This document shows positions 9,245 to 17,367 of a stretch of 38,010 bases of DNA, one piece after another. The stretch is from Clostridiaceae bacterium. Lineage in GTDB: Bacteria > Bacillota > Clostridia > Christensenellales > CAG-917. The DNA lies in assembly GCA_031289315.1 (NCBI GenBank), contig JAITPR010000061.1, positions 1 to 38,010 on the forward strand. Reading direction: 5' to 3'. How positions within the stretch are numbered: position 1 is the stretch's first letter; every line of letters begins with the position of its first letter. Below the pieces are notes generated by a model. It worked only from the letters and a program-made list of their open reading frames with translations. It had not been told where the DNA came from and searched no databases. The position numbers were made by a program, and so were the translations under genes.

Positions 9245-9423
9245 GGGGAGAATATCCTATGGAAGGTCGTATTTTACAAGGCTTTTTTTCGGTGGGAAAA
9301 CCGATACGGAAAAAGTATTTTTCAAGGCTTTTTTTGGAAAATACCGGACGGAAAGCCATAACTTTATAGGGCTTTCACGGTGGGAATACCGGACGGAAGG
9401 TGGTAACTTCAACTTAATGCGGC
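9245..9423 (+). repeat. degenerate ~45-bp tandem repeat in the hydratase-paaK spacer
   Basis: About four diverged copies start near 9245, 9291, 9336 and 9378. They share blocks such as CAAGGCTTTTTTT, GGGAAAACCGATACGGAA and GGGAATACCGGACGGAAGG. No reading frame is conserved. It fills most of the 273-bp spacer before paaK; I see no convincing promoter there. Confidence 0.65.
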
Positions 9424-9492
9424 GCGTACTTGATTACGCAGGAGGATACCGTTTTGCCTCCCGCCGTACGGTAAATTAAACGGAGAACAACT

Positions 9493-10806
9493 ATGACAGC
9501 AGACATCTTCGATAAAACACACGAGACTATGACCCGCGCGCAAATGCGTGAGTTACAACGCGAAAGACTGATTAAAATAGTCAATTACGCATACAAAAAC
9601 GTCAAATTCTACAAGGATAAGTTTGACGCCGTTAAGCTTAAACCGAAGGACATAAAGGATTTATCCGACATAACGAAAATTCCTTTCACCGTCAAATCCG
9701 ACTTAAGAGATAATTACCCGTACGGGTTATCCGCCGTTCCCATAAACGACATCGTGCGCGTACACGCGTCCTCCGGCACAAGCGGCAAGCCCACCGTGGT
9801 GCTGTACACTCAAAAGGACATCGACATGTGGTCGGAATGCATGGCGCGCCTCATCGCCGCCACCGGCGTTACCTCAAAGGACATCTGTCAAATCTCCTTC
9901 GGATACGGGTTATTCACGGGGGCGTTGGGGCTTCATCAGGGCATGGAAAGGCTAGGCGTAGCCGTCGTGCCGGCGTCCTCGGGCAACACAGAACGGCAGG
10001 TAATGCTCTTAAAGGACTTGCAGGTTACGGTACTGGTGGCAACGCCGTCCTACGGAATGTACATAGGCGAAATGATAGAAAAACTGGGCTATGACTTAAA
10101 GGACTTCAAGCTTAGGATAGGGCTGTTCGGCAGTGAGGCTTCCACGCCGGAAATGCACCGCGAATTGGAAAAGCGTTTAGGCATTTTATCTACGGATAAC
10201 TACGGCTTGTCGGAGATAATCGGTCCCGGCGTGTCGGGGGAGTGCTATTTAAAGTGCGGCATGCACATAAACGAGGACCACTTCTACCCGGAAATCTTGA
10301 ACAAGGACACTCTGGAACCGATTGAAAACGAGTACGGCGAGTTGGTGCTTACCACCTTGACAAAGGAAGGGATGCCGGTCTTGCGTTACCGCACAAAGGA
10401 TTTGACGAAATTAAATTTCACGCCCTGCGAATGCGGACGTACGACGGCGCGCATGGAAAAATTGCGCGGCAGAACCGACGACATGCTGATAATACGCGGC
10501 GTAAACGTGTTCCCGTCGCAGATAGAGTCGGTGCTTATGCCGATTGAGGAAATAGGCGGACAGTACGAAATTATCGTCACTAGAGAGGGTGCGCTTGACT
10601 CATTAGAGGTGCGTTGTGAGGTCGCAGACGTAACGCTTTTAGACAATTACAAGCGACTGGAGAACCTCAAGGATAAAATCAGCAAAAGCTTGAAGGTGAT
10701 TTTACAGCTTGACGCGCGCGTGAAATTGGTGGAACCCATGTCTTTAAAAAGGTACGAGGGTAAAACTAAAAGGGTCGTCGATTTAAGGGATTTGTCGAAA
10801 ATCTGA
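9493..10806 (+). CDS. paaK: phenylacetate-CoA ligase family protein (copy 1)
   Basis: This AMP-forming aryl-CoA ligase activates phenylacetate or indoleacetate with ATP and CoA. The adenylate-forming P-loop-like motif is HASSGTSGKPTVV (about 95-107). Further family blocks are the segment FGYGLFTGALGLHQG, DNYGLSEIIGPG near 235, YRTKDLT near 298, and DDMLIIRGVNVFPSQIE near 330. The C-terminal domain has the expected YEGKTKRV with the catalytic lysine. It is 437 residues, normal for PaaK. The ATG at 9493 follows CGGAGAA. It begins the module paaK-iorA-iorB-paaK-ACT, although a 200-bp palindromic spacer separates it from iorA. Its substrate may differ from that of the second copy; they are clear paralogs but diverged throughout. 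Confidence 0.93.
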   Translation: MTADIFDKTHETMTRAQMRELQRERLIKIVNYAYKNVKFYKDKFDAVKLKPKDIKDLSDITKIPFTVKSDLRDNYPYGLSAVPINDIVRVHASSGTSGKPTVVLYTQKDIDMWSECMARLIAATGVTSKDICQISFGYGLFTGALGLHQGMERLGVAVVPASSGNTERQVMLLKDLQVTVLVATPSYGMYIGEMIEKLGYDLKDFKLRIGLFGSEASTPEMHRELEKRLGILSTDNYGLSEIIGPGVSGECYLKCGMHINEDHFYPEILNKDTLEPIENEYGELVLTTLTKEGMPVLRYRTKDLTKLNFTPCECGRTTARMEKLRGRTDDMLIIRGVNVFPSQIESVLMPIEEIGGQYEIIVTREGALDSLEVRCEVADVTLLDNYKRLENLKDKISKSLKVILQLDARVKLVEPMSLKRYEGKTKRVVDLRDLSKI

Positions 10807-10926
10807 CGGCATAAACGCTTCGTGATACGTTGTCAGAACCCCGCGCACCTTGTTCGTGTACGTCTATGTACTACTCTCGGCGGTGTGCGCGGCTCTTCCT
10901 AGTCTGACTCGCGTTTACGCCGTCAG
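10803..10926. repeat. 124-bp imperfect palindrome overlapping the paaK stop
   Basis: The outer arms CTGACGGCATAAACGC and GCGTTTACGCCGTCAG pair with one mismatch. An inner pair CCGCGCACC / GGTGTGCGCGG and a GTAC-containing centre continue the fold. The left end begins at the paaK stop codon, so the element contributes the TGA. Short direct repeats (CGTCAGCGGAG and AATTATTGTAAG-like blocks) follow up to the iorA ribosome binding site. It could act as a transcription-processing hairpin or be a miniature mobile element; there is no T-run for a classical terminator. Confidence 0.7.
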
Positions 10927-11003
10927 CAGAGTACCGTCAGCGGAGTGATGTAAAAATAAATAATTATTGTAAGATGTAAAAATAATTATTGCAAGGGGAG
11001 TTT

Positions 11004-12746
11004 ATGGTAAAAAGACAGTTAATGTTAGGTAACGCCGCAATCGCGCGAGGTGCGTACGAGGCGGGCGTAAGGGTGGTTTCGGCTTATCCGGGGACGCCCA
11101 GTACGGAGATAAGTGAGGTTATTGCCACATACAAAGAGGTCTACGCTGAGTGGGCGCCCAACGAAAAAGCGGCGTTTGAAAGCGCCGTGGGTGCGGCTTA
11201 CGCCGGGGCGCGCGCCATGGTTTGCATGAAACACGTGGGCGTAAACGTCGCCGCCGACCCCATGTTCACAGTTGCGTACACCGGCATAAACGGCGGGCTT
11301 GTCATAGTCGCCGCGGATGACCCCGGCATGTACTCCTCACAAAACGAGCAGGATTCACGCTTCTATGCAAGGAGCGCGCACATACCCATGTTGGAACCTT
11401 CGGACAGCGGCGAATGCAAGGAATTCACTAAGCTTGCGTTCGAGCTTTCGGAGCGCTACGACACGCCGGTGTTCGTCCGGACTACTACGCGCGTCGCGCA
11501 TTCTCAAAGCTACGTGACGGCGGAGGAGCGCAAGGAGCTTCCGTTAAAGCCGTACGTAAAGAACGTAAAAAAGTATACCATGATGCCGTCTTCGGCGGTT
11601 TTAAGGCATATAGAGGTGGAAAAACGCGAAAACAAATTTAAGGCGGATTTGGCGGAAATAGGTGTTAATACCATAGAAATCAACGATAAAAGCCTTGGTA
11701 TTATTTGTTCCGGCGTGGTGTATCAATATGTCAAGGAGGCTTGTCCGTCCGCGTCCGTGCTGAAGCTAGGCGTGGTATATCCCGTCGATACGGAGCTTGT
11801 GAGGCGTTTCGCGGCAGAGGTAAAGCGACTGGTAGTGATAGAGGAGTTGGAGCCGTTCATAGAGGATACGCTTAAAGCGGCGGGCGTCAAATGTGAGGGA
11901 AAAAATCTGTTTTCACTGCAAGGAGAGATTTCCGCGGCGCTCATAAAAAATAAACTGTACGGCGAAAAAATAAAGACGAATACCGATTACGCACCGCCGC
12001 GTCCTCCCGTGCTTTGCGCCGGCTGTCCGCACCGCGGAGTGTTTTACATACTGTCTAAACTCAAGCTTACCGTAAGCGCGGACATCGGTTGCTATACGCT
12101 GGGGGCGCAGGCGCCGCTTTCGGCGGTGGACACCGTTCTTTGTATGGGGGCAAGTATTGGTATTGCGCACGGCTTTGAAAAGGCGGCGGGGCGCGCGCAG
12201 AGCAACAAGACCGTTGCCGTAATAGGCGACTCCACCTTTATCCACAGCGGTATAACCGGGCTTATCAACGCGGTTTACAACGGCAGTAACATAACGCTGT
12301 TGATTTTGGATAACTCCACAACCGGCATGACGGGTCATCAGGAACACCCTGCCACGGGAAAAACGCTCAAAGGCACGAGTGCCAAAATTCTTGATTTAGA
12401 GGCTATGGTGAAGGCTTGCGGTGCGGAGAGCGTCCGCATTGTCGACGCGTACGACCTTCCCGCCGTGGAAAAAGCCGTAAAGGGCGCAATAGATGAGGAC
12501 GGCGTTTCCGTGGTCATAGCAAAGCGTCCGTGCGCGTTGTTAGGCAAAACGCGCGGCGTTCCCTACGCGATAAGCGAATGCAAAAGGTGCGGCATGTGCG
12601 GCAAAATCGGCTGTCCCGCGATAAGAAAAAATGCGGACGGTACCATGACAATAGTCGCGGAGCAATGCGCCGGGTGCGGAGTTTGCGCGGGGCTGTGTAA
12701 ATTCGGCTGTATAAAAAAACCTGAAAAAAACCTGAAAAAAACCTGA
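11004..12746 (+). CDS. iorA: indolepyruvate:ferredoxin oxidoreductase, alpha subunit
   Basis: This is the large subunit of the enzyme that interconverts aryl-2-oxoacids (indolepyruvate, phenylpyruvate) and arylacetyl-CoA with ferredoxin. The N-terminal pyrimidine-binding domain shows GNAAIARGAYEAGV and SAYPGTPSTEI. The thiamine-diphosphate domain has CAGCPHRG near 339, GCYTLGAQAPL, GDSTFIHSG and DNSTTGMTGHQEHP. Two [4Fe-4S] ferredoxin motifs lie at the C-terminus (CKRCGMCGKIGCP and CAGCGVCAGLCKFGC). The start at 11004 follows AAGGGGAG; an upstream TTG at 10989 lies in front of that site and is rejected. The length of 580 residues is normal. The C-terminal codons and the bases after them form a short CCTGAAAAAAA repeat. 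iorB follows 99 bp downstream. Confidence 0.96.
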   Translation: MVKRQLMLGNAAIARGAYEAGVRVVSAYPGTPSTEISEVIATYKEVYAEWAPNEKAAFESAVGAAYAGARAMVCMKHVGVNVAADPMFTVAYTGINGGLVIVAADDPGMYSSQNEQDSRFYARSAHIPMLEPSDSGECKEFTKLAFELSERYDTPVFVRTTTRVAHSQSYVTAEERKELPLKPYVKNVKKYTMMPSSAVLRHIEVEKRENKFKADLAEIGVNTIEINDKSLGIICSGVVYQYVKEACPSASVLKLGVVYPVDTELVRRFAAEVKRLVVIEELEPFIEDTLKAAGVKCEGKNLFSLQGEISAALIKNKLYGEKIKTNTDYAPPRPPVLCAGCPHRGVFYILSKLKLTVSADIGCYTLGAQAPLSAVDTVLCMGASIGIAHGFEKAAGRAQSNKTVAVIGDSTFIHSGITGLINAVYNGSNITLLILDNSTTGMTGHQEHPATGKTLKGTSAKILDLEAMVKACGAESVRIVDAYDLPAVEKAVKGAIDEDGVSVVIAKRPCALLGKTRGVPYAISECKRCGMCGKIGCPAIRKNADGTMTIVAEQCAGCGVCAGLCKFGCIKKPEKNLKKT

Positions 12747-12845
12747 AAATCCGGGAAATAAAGGGAAATAACAGAAGCGGTGTTTGCGCTTAGGCGGCGT
12801 GAATTCGGCGGTAAAAAATCCGGAAAATAACGGGTTGGAGCTTGT

Positions 12846-13424
12846 ATGAAGATAAAAGAGGTCAATATTTTAATAGTCGGCGTGGGCGGTCAAGGGACGT
12901 TACTTGCGTCAAGAATAATAGGTAAGCTTGCCGGGCTTTACGGGTTGGACGTGAAGCTAAGCGAGGTACACGGCATGGCTCAACGCGGCGGCAGCGTCGT
13001 AACGCACGCCAAAATTGCCGAACGAGTGTATTCTCCCGTGATAGGGGAGGGTTGTGCAGATTTCATTGTGGCGTTCGAAAAGCTTGAAGCGTTGCGCTAT
13101 ACGCAGTATTTACGCGACGGCGGCACGATTATCGTCAACACGCAGGAGATTTTACCCATGCCGGTCATAACCGGGGCGGCGGAATATCCGTCGGATGCCG
13201 TGAAGACGCTAAAGAGGTCGTACGCCGTGATTTCGACGGACGCGCTGGCTATCGCGCTGAAATCCGCCGGAAACGCCAAAGCCGTCAACATTGTGATGTT
13301 GGGCATACTGTTTTCCAAAATGGGAGTTACCCTATCCGACGCGGAAACCGCGCTTGCCGCTTGCGTTAAGCCGGAGTTTTTGGAAATCAACAAAGCGGCG
13401 TTGAAAGCCGGTTACACGCTTTAA
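12846..13424 (+). CDS. iorB: indolepyruvate:ferredoxin oxidoreductase, beta subunit
   Basis: This is the small gamma-type subunit that completes the IorAB heterodimer and helps bind CoA/oxoacid. The N-terminal block ILIVGVGGQGTLLASRIIG is the family signature, followed by SEVHGMAQRGGSVVTH. The length of 192 residues is typical. The ATG follows TTGGAG. Only 28 bp separate its stop from the second paaK, so iorA, iorB, paaK and the ACT gene probably form one transcript. The 99-bp iorA-iorB gap is AG-rich with short repeats and has no promoter I can defend. Confidence 0.96.
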   Translation: MKIKEVNILIVGVGGQGTLLASRIIGKLAGLYGLDVKLSEVHGMAQRGGSVVTHAKIAERVYSPVIGEGCADFIVAFEKLEALRYTQYLRDGGTIIVNTQEILPMPVITGAAEYPSDAVKTLKRSYAVISTDALAIALKSAGNAKAVNIVMLGILFSKMGVTLSDAETALAACVKPEFLEINKAALKAGYTL

Positions 13425-13452
13425 ACGGAAAAACAGATAAGGGAGTAAAATT

Positions 13453-14757
13453 ATGAAATATTTTAACCGCGCCGCGGAAACCATGCCGCGAAGTGAGCTT
13501 CACGCACTGCAAAGCGAAAGACTGAAGGCTTTGGTAAAAAGGGTGTACGAAAACGTACAGCATTACCGCGCGAAAATGGACGCGGTTAAGCTGAAGCCGT
13601 CGGACATCAAGAGCATCGACGACTTACATAAGCTGCCGTATACGACCAAAGCCGACTTGCGCGCGAATTATCCCTTCGGACTGTTTGCCGTGCCTAAGCG
13701 CGATATTGTTCGAATACACGCGTCTAGCGGTACAACCGGCAAGCTTACGGTGGTCGGCTATACCCAAAACGACATACGCGATTGGGCGGAGGGGTGCGCG
13801 CGCGCGTTGGTAATGGCGGGCATGGACGAAAATTCCGTCGTCCACGTATCCTACGGTTACGGTTTATTCACGGGCGGTTTGGGCGCGCACTACGGCGCGG
13901 AGTTATTGGGCGCTACCGCCGTTCCGGTATCGGCGGGCAACACGCCGCGGCAGCTTATGTTGCTAAAGGACTTCGGCGCGGACTGTATTTGTTGCACGCC
14001 GTCGTACGCAATCTATCTTGCGGAAGAGCTTGCCAAAGCCGGCATAAGCAAGAGCGAGCTCAACTTAAAGGCGGGGCTTTTCGGGGCGGAGCCGTGGTCG
14101 GAGGCGATGCGCAAGCAGATTGAAGCCGGCTTCGGAATAAAGGCGTACGACATATACGGGCTTTCGGAAATTTGCGGTCCCGGCGTGGGTGCGGAATGCG
14201 TTACGCAAAGCGGCACGCACATAGCCGAGGACATGTATTATCCGGAAATTGTCGATACCGACACTTTAGAGCCTCTAGGTTACAATAAAAAGGGCGAAAT
14301 TGTGTTTACAACGCTCACCAAAGAGGGGATACCGCTTATCCGCTACCGGACGCGCGACATCACAAGCTTAGACGACGGGGTGTGCGCTTGCGGCAGAACG
14401 CACGTCCGTATGGCAAGGATAGAGGGGCGTTCGGACGACATGCTTATAATACGCGGCGTAAATGTTTTTCCGTCGCAAATAGAAACGGTACTACTTAGCG
14501 CCGGCGACGCGATAGGTCCGCATTACCGGATAGTGGTCGACCGCGCTGATAATTTGGATACCATCGAAATCCAAGTCGAGCTTACCGAAAAGGCGTTCGG
14601 CGACACCGTCAAAAGCATAGAAAAAATAAAGGCGCGCTTAGCCGGAGACATGCAGTCTCATTTAAGCGTGTCGGCAAAGATAACCATTATGGAGCCTAAT
14701 TCGATACCGCGCAGCGAGGGTAAGGCGGTTCGCATAATAGACAACAGAAAATATTAA
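13453..14757 (+). CDS. paaK: phenylacetate-CoA ligase family protein (copy 2)
   Basis: This is the second AMP-forming aryl-CoA ligase of the cluster, 434 residues. Motifs match copy 1 position for position: HASSGTTGKLTVVGY near 94, YGYGLFTGGLGAHYG, DIYGLSEICGPG, YRTRDITSLDDGVCACGRTHVRM and DDMLIIRGVNVFPSQIE. The C-terminal lysine region is RSEGKAVRI. The Shine-Dalgarno GGGAG precedes the ATG. Its tight position after iorB ties it to the IorAB reaction: it either activates arylacetates for reductive carboxylation or acts on the arylacetyl-CoA made by IorAB. Two ligases in one cluster suggest a split of substrates (for example phenyl- versus indole- or hydroxyphenylacetate). Confidence 0.93.
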   Translation: MKYFNRAAETMPRSELHALQSERLKALVKRVYENVQHYRAKMDAVKLKPSDIKSIDDLHKLPYTTKADLRANYPFGLFAVPKRDIVRIHASSGTTGKLTVVGYTQNDIRDWAEGCARALVMAGMDENSVVHVSYGYGLFTGGLGAHYGAELLGATAVPVSAGNTPRQLMLLKDFGADCICCTPSYAIYLAEELAKAGISKSELNLKAGLFGAEPWSEAMRKQIEAGFGIKAYDIYGLSEICGPGVGAECVTQSGTHIAEDMYYPEIVDTDTLEPLGYNKKGEIVFTTLTKEGIPLIRYRTRDITSLDDGVCACGRTHVRMARIEGRSDDMLIIRGVNVFPSQIETVLLSAGDAIGPHYRIVVDRADNLDTIEIQVELTEKAFGDTVKSIEKIKARLAGDMQSHLSVSAKITIMEPNSIPRSEGKAVRIIDNRKY

Positions 14758-14833
14758 ACGCGGCGGCAAACGCGTCTACCGGGCATGCCGTAAAGCATGG
14801 CAAACGGCGGAAAAAATTAAACCGAAACCGAAA

Positions 14834-14847
14834 GCTTGCGCGCAAGC
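14834..14847. promoter_or_regulatory. 14-bp perfect palindrome next to the ACT gene ribosome binding site
   Basis: GCTTGCGCGCAAGC is a perfect palindrome directly abutting AAGGAGG, the Shine-Dalgarno of the ACT gene. It could be an operator or a hairpin that tunes translation of this gene alone. A second small inverted repeat (GCATGCCGTAAAGCATG) lies about 40 bp upstream in the same spacer. Confidence 0.5.
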
Positions 14848-14864
14848 AAGGAGGACTGTGACAA

Positions 14865-15281
14865 ATGTTAGTAAATCAAATAGCGGTTTTTTTAGAGAAC
14901 AGAAAGGGCAGAATGGCGGCATTGTCGGATGCGCTGTCCAAAGAAAAAATCAACCTCATAGAGTTGTTCATCGCGGATACGACGGAGTTCGGCATAGTGC
15001 GCATGATAACCGACGACAATCCGCGCGCACTTAAGGTTTTAAAGGAAAACGGCTTCACCGTTACCAGCAACAACCTCATAGGCGTGGAGGTCGCGGACGT
15101 CCCCGGCGGGCTTGCGTCCATTCTATCCGCGTTCGACGAGAACGGAATAGACATAGAATATCTCTATTCGTTTTCGCGTAAGGAGGCGGGCAAGGCGTTC
15201 ATACTGGTGAAGGTCGCCGACAACGATGCCGCTCTTAAAGCCCTTGCAAAATATAATGTTAAGCCGTTAGGAAAATTCTAA
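14865..15281 (+). CDS. tandem ACT-domain protein of the Ior/PaaK cluster
   Basis: This 138-residue cytosolic protein is made of two ACT-like halves (about 1-65 and 70-138). The first begins VNQIAVFLENRKGRMAALSDAL and the second VEVADVPGGLASILSAFDENGIDIEYLYSF. ACT domains bind amino acids and control metabolic enzymes. Small two-ACT proteins often accompany paaK and ior genes, which makes an aromatic amino acid the likely ligand (inference). There is a strong AAGGAGG 11 bases before the ATG. The last ~50 bp of the gene and following spacer recur once downstream (15311-15356). Confidence 0.85.
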   Translation: MLVNQIAVFLENRKGRMAALSDALSKEKINLIELFIADTTEFGIVRMITDDNPRALKVLKENGFTVTSNNLIGVEVADVPGGLASILSAFDENGIDIEYLYSFSRKEAGKAFILVKVADNDAALKALAKYNVKPLGKF

Positions 15282-15357
15282 TCGGAGCCGCGAAATCCGT
15301 TGAAAGGACGATGTTAAGCCGTCGGGAATGTCTTAATCGGAACGTAAAGTCCGAGTT
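15256..15357 (+). repeat. duplicated 3' end of the ACT gene
   Basis: The block ATGTTAAGCCGTTAGG at 15256 and its spacer recur at 15311 as ATGTTAAGCCGTCGGGAATG, with matching TCTAATCGG / TCTTAATCGG and AAATCCG / AAAGTCCG segments. The period is about 55 bp. The second copy is not needed by either gene. It supplies an artificial in-frame ATG at 15311 in front of alr. Confidence 0.8.
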
Positions 15358-15388
15358 CCGCATAGTATTAAATTCGGGATATTGGTTA

Positions 15389-16630
15389 ATGCCGAATTTG
15401 ACGCTGTTTGTGGAGCTTGAAGCCGTACGCCGCAACCTGATTAGGTTGCGGGAAATTTACGGTACCGGCTTACTGTTCATGGTAAAGAGTAACGCGTACG
15501 GACACGGTATACGTGAGGTTTCCGTTTGTGCGGAGCCGCTTGTGGATTATTTTGGCACGGCGACGGCGGAGGAAGGCGTGATTTTGCGCCGAACGGGCAT
15601 AAAAAAACCGATTTTAGTTTCGGTTTTTAAGGAAAAAGAAGCGGCGCTATTGGCAAAATATTCACTTACCGCGACGCTTACCGGGCTTTCTCAAGCGGAA
15701 GCGCTGGCGCGCGGAGCGGGACTGTCGGGCAAAACGGCGGACGCGCACATAAAAATCGACAGCGGGATGAACCGTTTGGGCGTCAAGAGCGCGAAGGAGT
15801 TTTCCGACCTTGCAAGGTACGCGGAGGCTTCGAAAAGCATACGGCTTTGCGGCTGTCACACGCACATATTCGACGCGTCCGATACCGGCGCCGTCGATAA
15901 GCAGCTACAGTTTTTCCATGAAATCACGGACGGTACGGCGGAGAAATACGCTTCCTCCGGTAGGGAGTTTATCCGGCATATGTCCGGTAGCTTCCCGGCG
16001 CTTACGCGTCAAGACTTGCGGTTCGACATGGTGCGCGCCGGGCTTGCCGCCTACGGAGGAGCCGTCCCCCACTCGGAGGAGTCTGCCGCCTACGAAAAAA
16101 TAATTATCGGCGCAGGCGAAACAAAAACCAAAGCCGGGCTTGCCGCCTACGGAGGACTGGAGAAATCCTCAACCGAAGCCGGGAGTAACGCTACAAACGG
16201 AGGAGCCGTCCCCGAATGCGGAGAATCAGCCCATTCCGTTGTGACGACATTTATCCCGGCGTTGAGCGCGGTAGCCGAGGTGATAGCTTCAAAACGCGGC
16301 AGGGCGGGAGAAAATGCCGGCTACGGAAACAACGTGCTTTCCCGCGATACCAATATAGCTATTGTTTCCGCCGGTTACGGGGACGGCGTTTCCCGTCGTT
16401 TTGCGGGCGGCGACGTGAAAATACGCGGGCAACGGTGCCGTATTTTGGGAGTGCCGTGTATGGATGTGTTGCTTGCCGACACGGGCGGGTTTCTAGCTTC
16501 GCCCGGAGAAACGGCGGTTGTTTTAGACGACGAGTTAAGCGCGGAGTACTGGGCGGAGCTTTCCGGCACGGTACCCTATGAAATACTCTGCGGCTTCCAT
16601 AACCGCGTGAAATATATTTATCTGTCATAG
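15389..16630 (+). CDS. alr: alanine racemase with internal repeat insertion
   Basis: This PLP enzyme interconverts L- and D-alanine for peptidoglycan. The PLP lysine lies in MVKSNAYGHG (Lys33 with this start). Other motifs are KIDSGMNRLGV, CHTHIFDASD, RAGLAAYGG and, in the C-terminal domain, the catalytic tyrosine region VSAGYGDGVSRR and PCMDVLLADTG. I place the start at 15389 (MPNLTLFVELEAVRRNL), the family N-terminus. The in-frame ATG at 15311 lies in a duplicated copy of the previous gene's end. At 413 residues it is slightly long, because residues about 218-285 contain repeated RAGLAAYGG and GGAVPxxEES segments. A clear Shine-Dalgarno is lacking (GGGAT only). A serine racemase is the alternative. 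Confidence 0.9.
   Translation: MPNLTLFVELEAVRRNLIRLREIYGTGLLFMVKSNAYGHGIREVSVCAEPLVDYFGTATAEEGVILRRTGIKKPILVSVFKEKEAALLAKYSLTATLTGLSQAEALARGAGLSGKTADAHIKIDSGMNRLGVKSAKEFSDLARYAEASKSIRLCGCHTHIFDASDTGAVDKQLQFFHEITDGTAEKYASSGREFIRHMSGSFPALTRQDLRFDMVRAGLAAYGGAVPHSEESAAYEKIIIGAGETKTKAGLAAYGGLEKSSTEAGSNATNGGAVPECGESAHSVVTTFIPALSAVAEVIASKRGRAGENAGYGNNVLSRDTNIAIVSAGYGDGVSRRFAGGDVKIRGQRCRILGVPCMDVLLADTGGFLASPGETAVVLDDELSAEYWAELSGTVPYEILCGFHNRVKYIYLS
16033..16235 (+). repeat. in-frame repeat insertion within alr
   Basis: GCCGGGCTTGCCGCCTACGG occurs near 16036 and again near 16134. GGAGGAGCCGTCCCC occurs near 16057 and 16199. These give two partial copies of AGLAAYGG and GGAVP. The copy arrangement suggests duplication of the conserved segment itself, expanding a loop of the racemase. 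Confidence 0.75.
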
Positions 16631-16640
16631 AGAGAAGAAA

Positions 16641-17270
16641 ATGCCTACGAAAAAAGAGCAAAGACAAATGATAGCGGGGCTTATATCGGAGCTTACCGCA
16701 GAGGAACGCGTCGAAAAATCGAAGGTCGTAGCGGAGCAGCTTTTTGCTACGCACGAATATAAGGAAGCGGCGCGCGTTATGTGTTACGTGTCGTTAGAAG
16801 ACGAGGTTGATACCGCGCCCATAATAGAAAAAATGTTGAGTGACGGCAAGGAGGTAAGCGTTCCGGTTATTTCCGGCAACGACATGACCGCCGTGTCAAT
16901 AACGCAAGATACGAAGTTCATGAGCCGAAAATTCGGCGTTAAAGAGCCTTTATGGGGAGTCACCGCGGATTTTGCCGATTTGATAATCGTGCCGCTACGC
17001 GCGTTTGACGGCAACTGTATGCGGTTGGGACGGGGTGGCGGCTACTACGACAGGTATCTTGCCGAACGCCCGTATGCGCACACAATCGGCTTAGCGTTCG
17101 AATTGCAGTACATAAAAAAACTGGCGACGGAAGAACATGATACGGAGCTTGACGCGGTTATAACTGAAAAGCGGGCAATAGGGATTATTGCGGATAGGCG
17201 AGATAAGCCTGAAGCACCTACACGGCATGGCTTCCTAAAACGGCTGTACGACAAACTGACCGATAAGTAA
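16641..17270 (+). CDS. 5-formyltetrahydrofolate cyclo-ligase
   Basis: This ATP-dependent enzyme converts 5-formyl-THF to 5,10-methenyl-THF in one-carbon metabolism. The family signature LGRGGGYYDRYLAE is near residue 130. The N-terminal RQMIAGLISELTAEER is the usual nucleotide-binding start, and PVISGND and VKEPLWG fill the middle. The length of 209 residues is slightly above usual. The extra is at the C-terminus (DRRDKPEAPTRHGFLKRLYD), coded by the first unit of an 84-bp tandem repeat. It lies 10 bp after alr; the ribosome binding site GAGAGAAG is weak, so coupling to alr is likely. Confidence 0.93.
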   Translation: MPTKKEQRQMIAGLISELTAEERVEKSKVVAEQLFATHEYKEAARVMCYVSLEDEVDTAPIIEKMLSDGKEVSVPVISGNDMTAVSITQDTKFMSRKFGVKEPLWGVTADFADLIIVPLRAFDGNCMRLGRGGGYYDRYLAERPYAHTIGLAFELQYIKKLATEEHDTELDAVITEKRAIGIIADRRDKPEAPTRHGFLKRLYDKLTDK

Positions 17271-17358
17271 AAAACGGATAGGCGAGATAAGCCCGAAGCA
17301 CCTACACGGCACGGCTTCCTAAAACGGCTGTACGACAAACTGACCGATAGGTAAAAAA
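17191..17358 (+). repeat. 84-bp tandem duplication at the cyclo-ligase 3' end
   Basis: Unit 1 (17191-17274) codes the last 26 residues and stop of the cyclo-ligase. Unit 2 (17275-17358) is a near-identical copy with only a few substitutions, but it follows the stop and is untranslated. It ends right before the rsmD ribosome binding site. The high identity implies a recent event. Confidence 0.95.
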
Positions 17359-17367
17359 AAGGACGAC

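Noticed and set aside
15311..15388. 26-codon N-terminal extension of alr
   Set aside because: Made of a duplicated copy of the preceding gene's 3' end; the alanine racemase N-terminus begins at 15389.
16359..16754. 131-codon minus-strand frame over the alr/cyclo-ligase junction
   Set aside because: Arg-rich shadow of two well-supported genes on the other strand.
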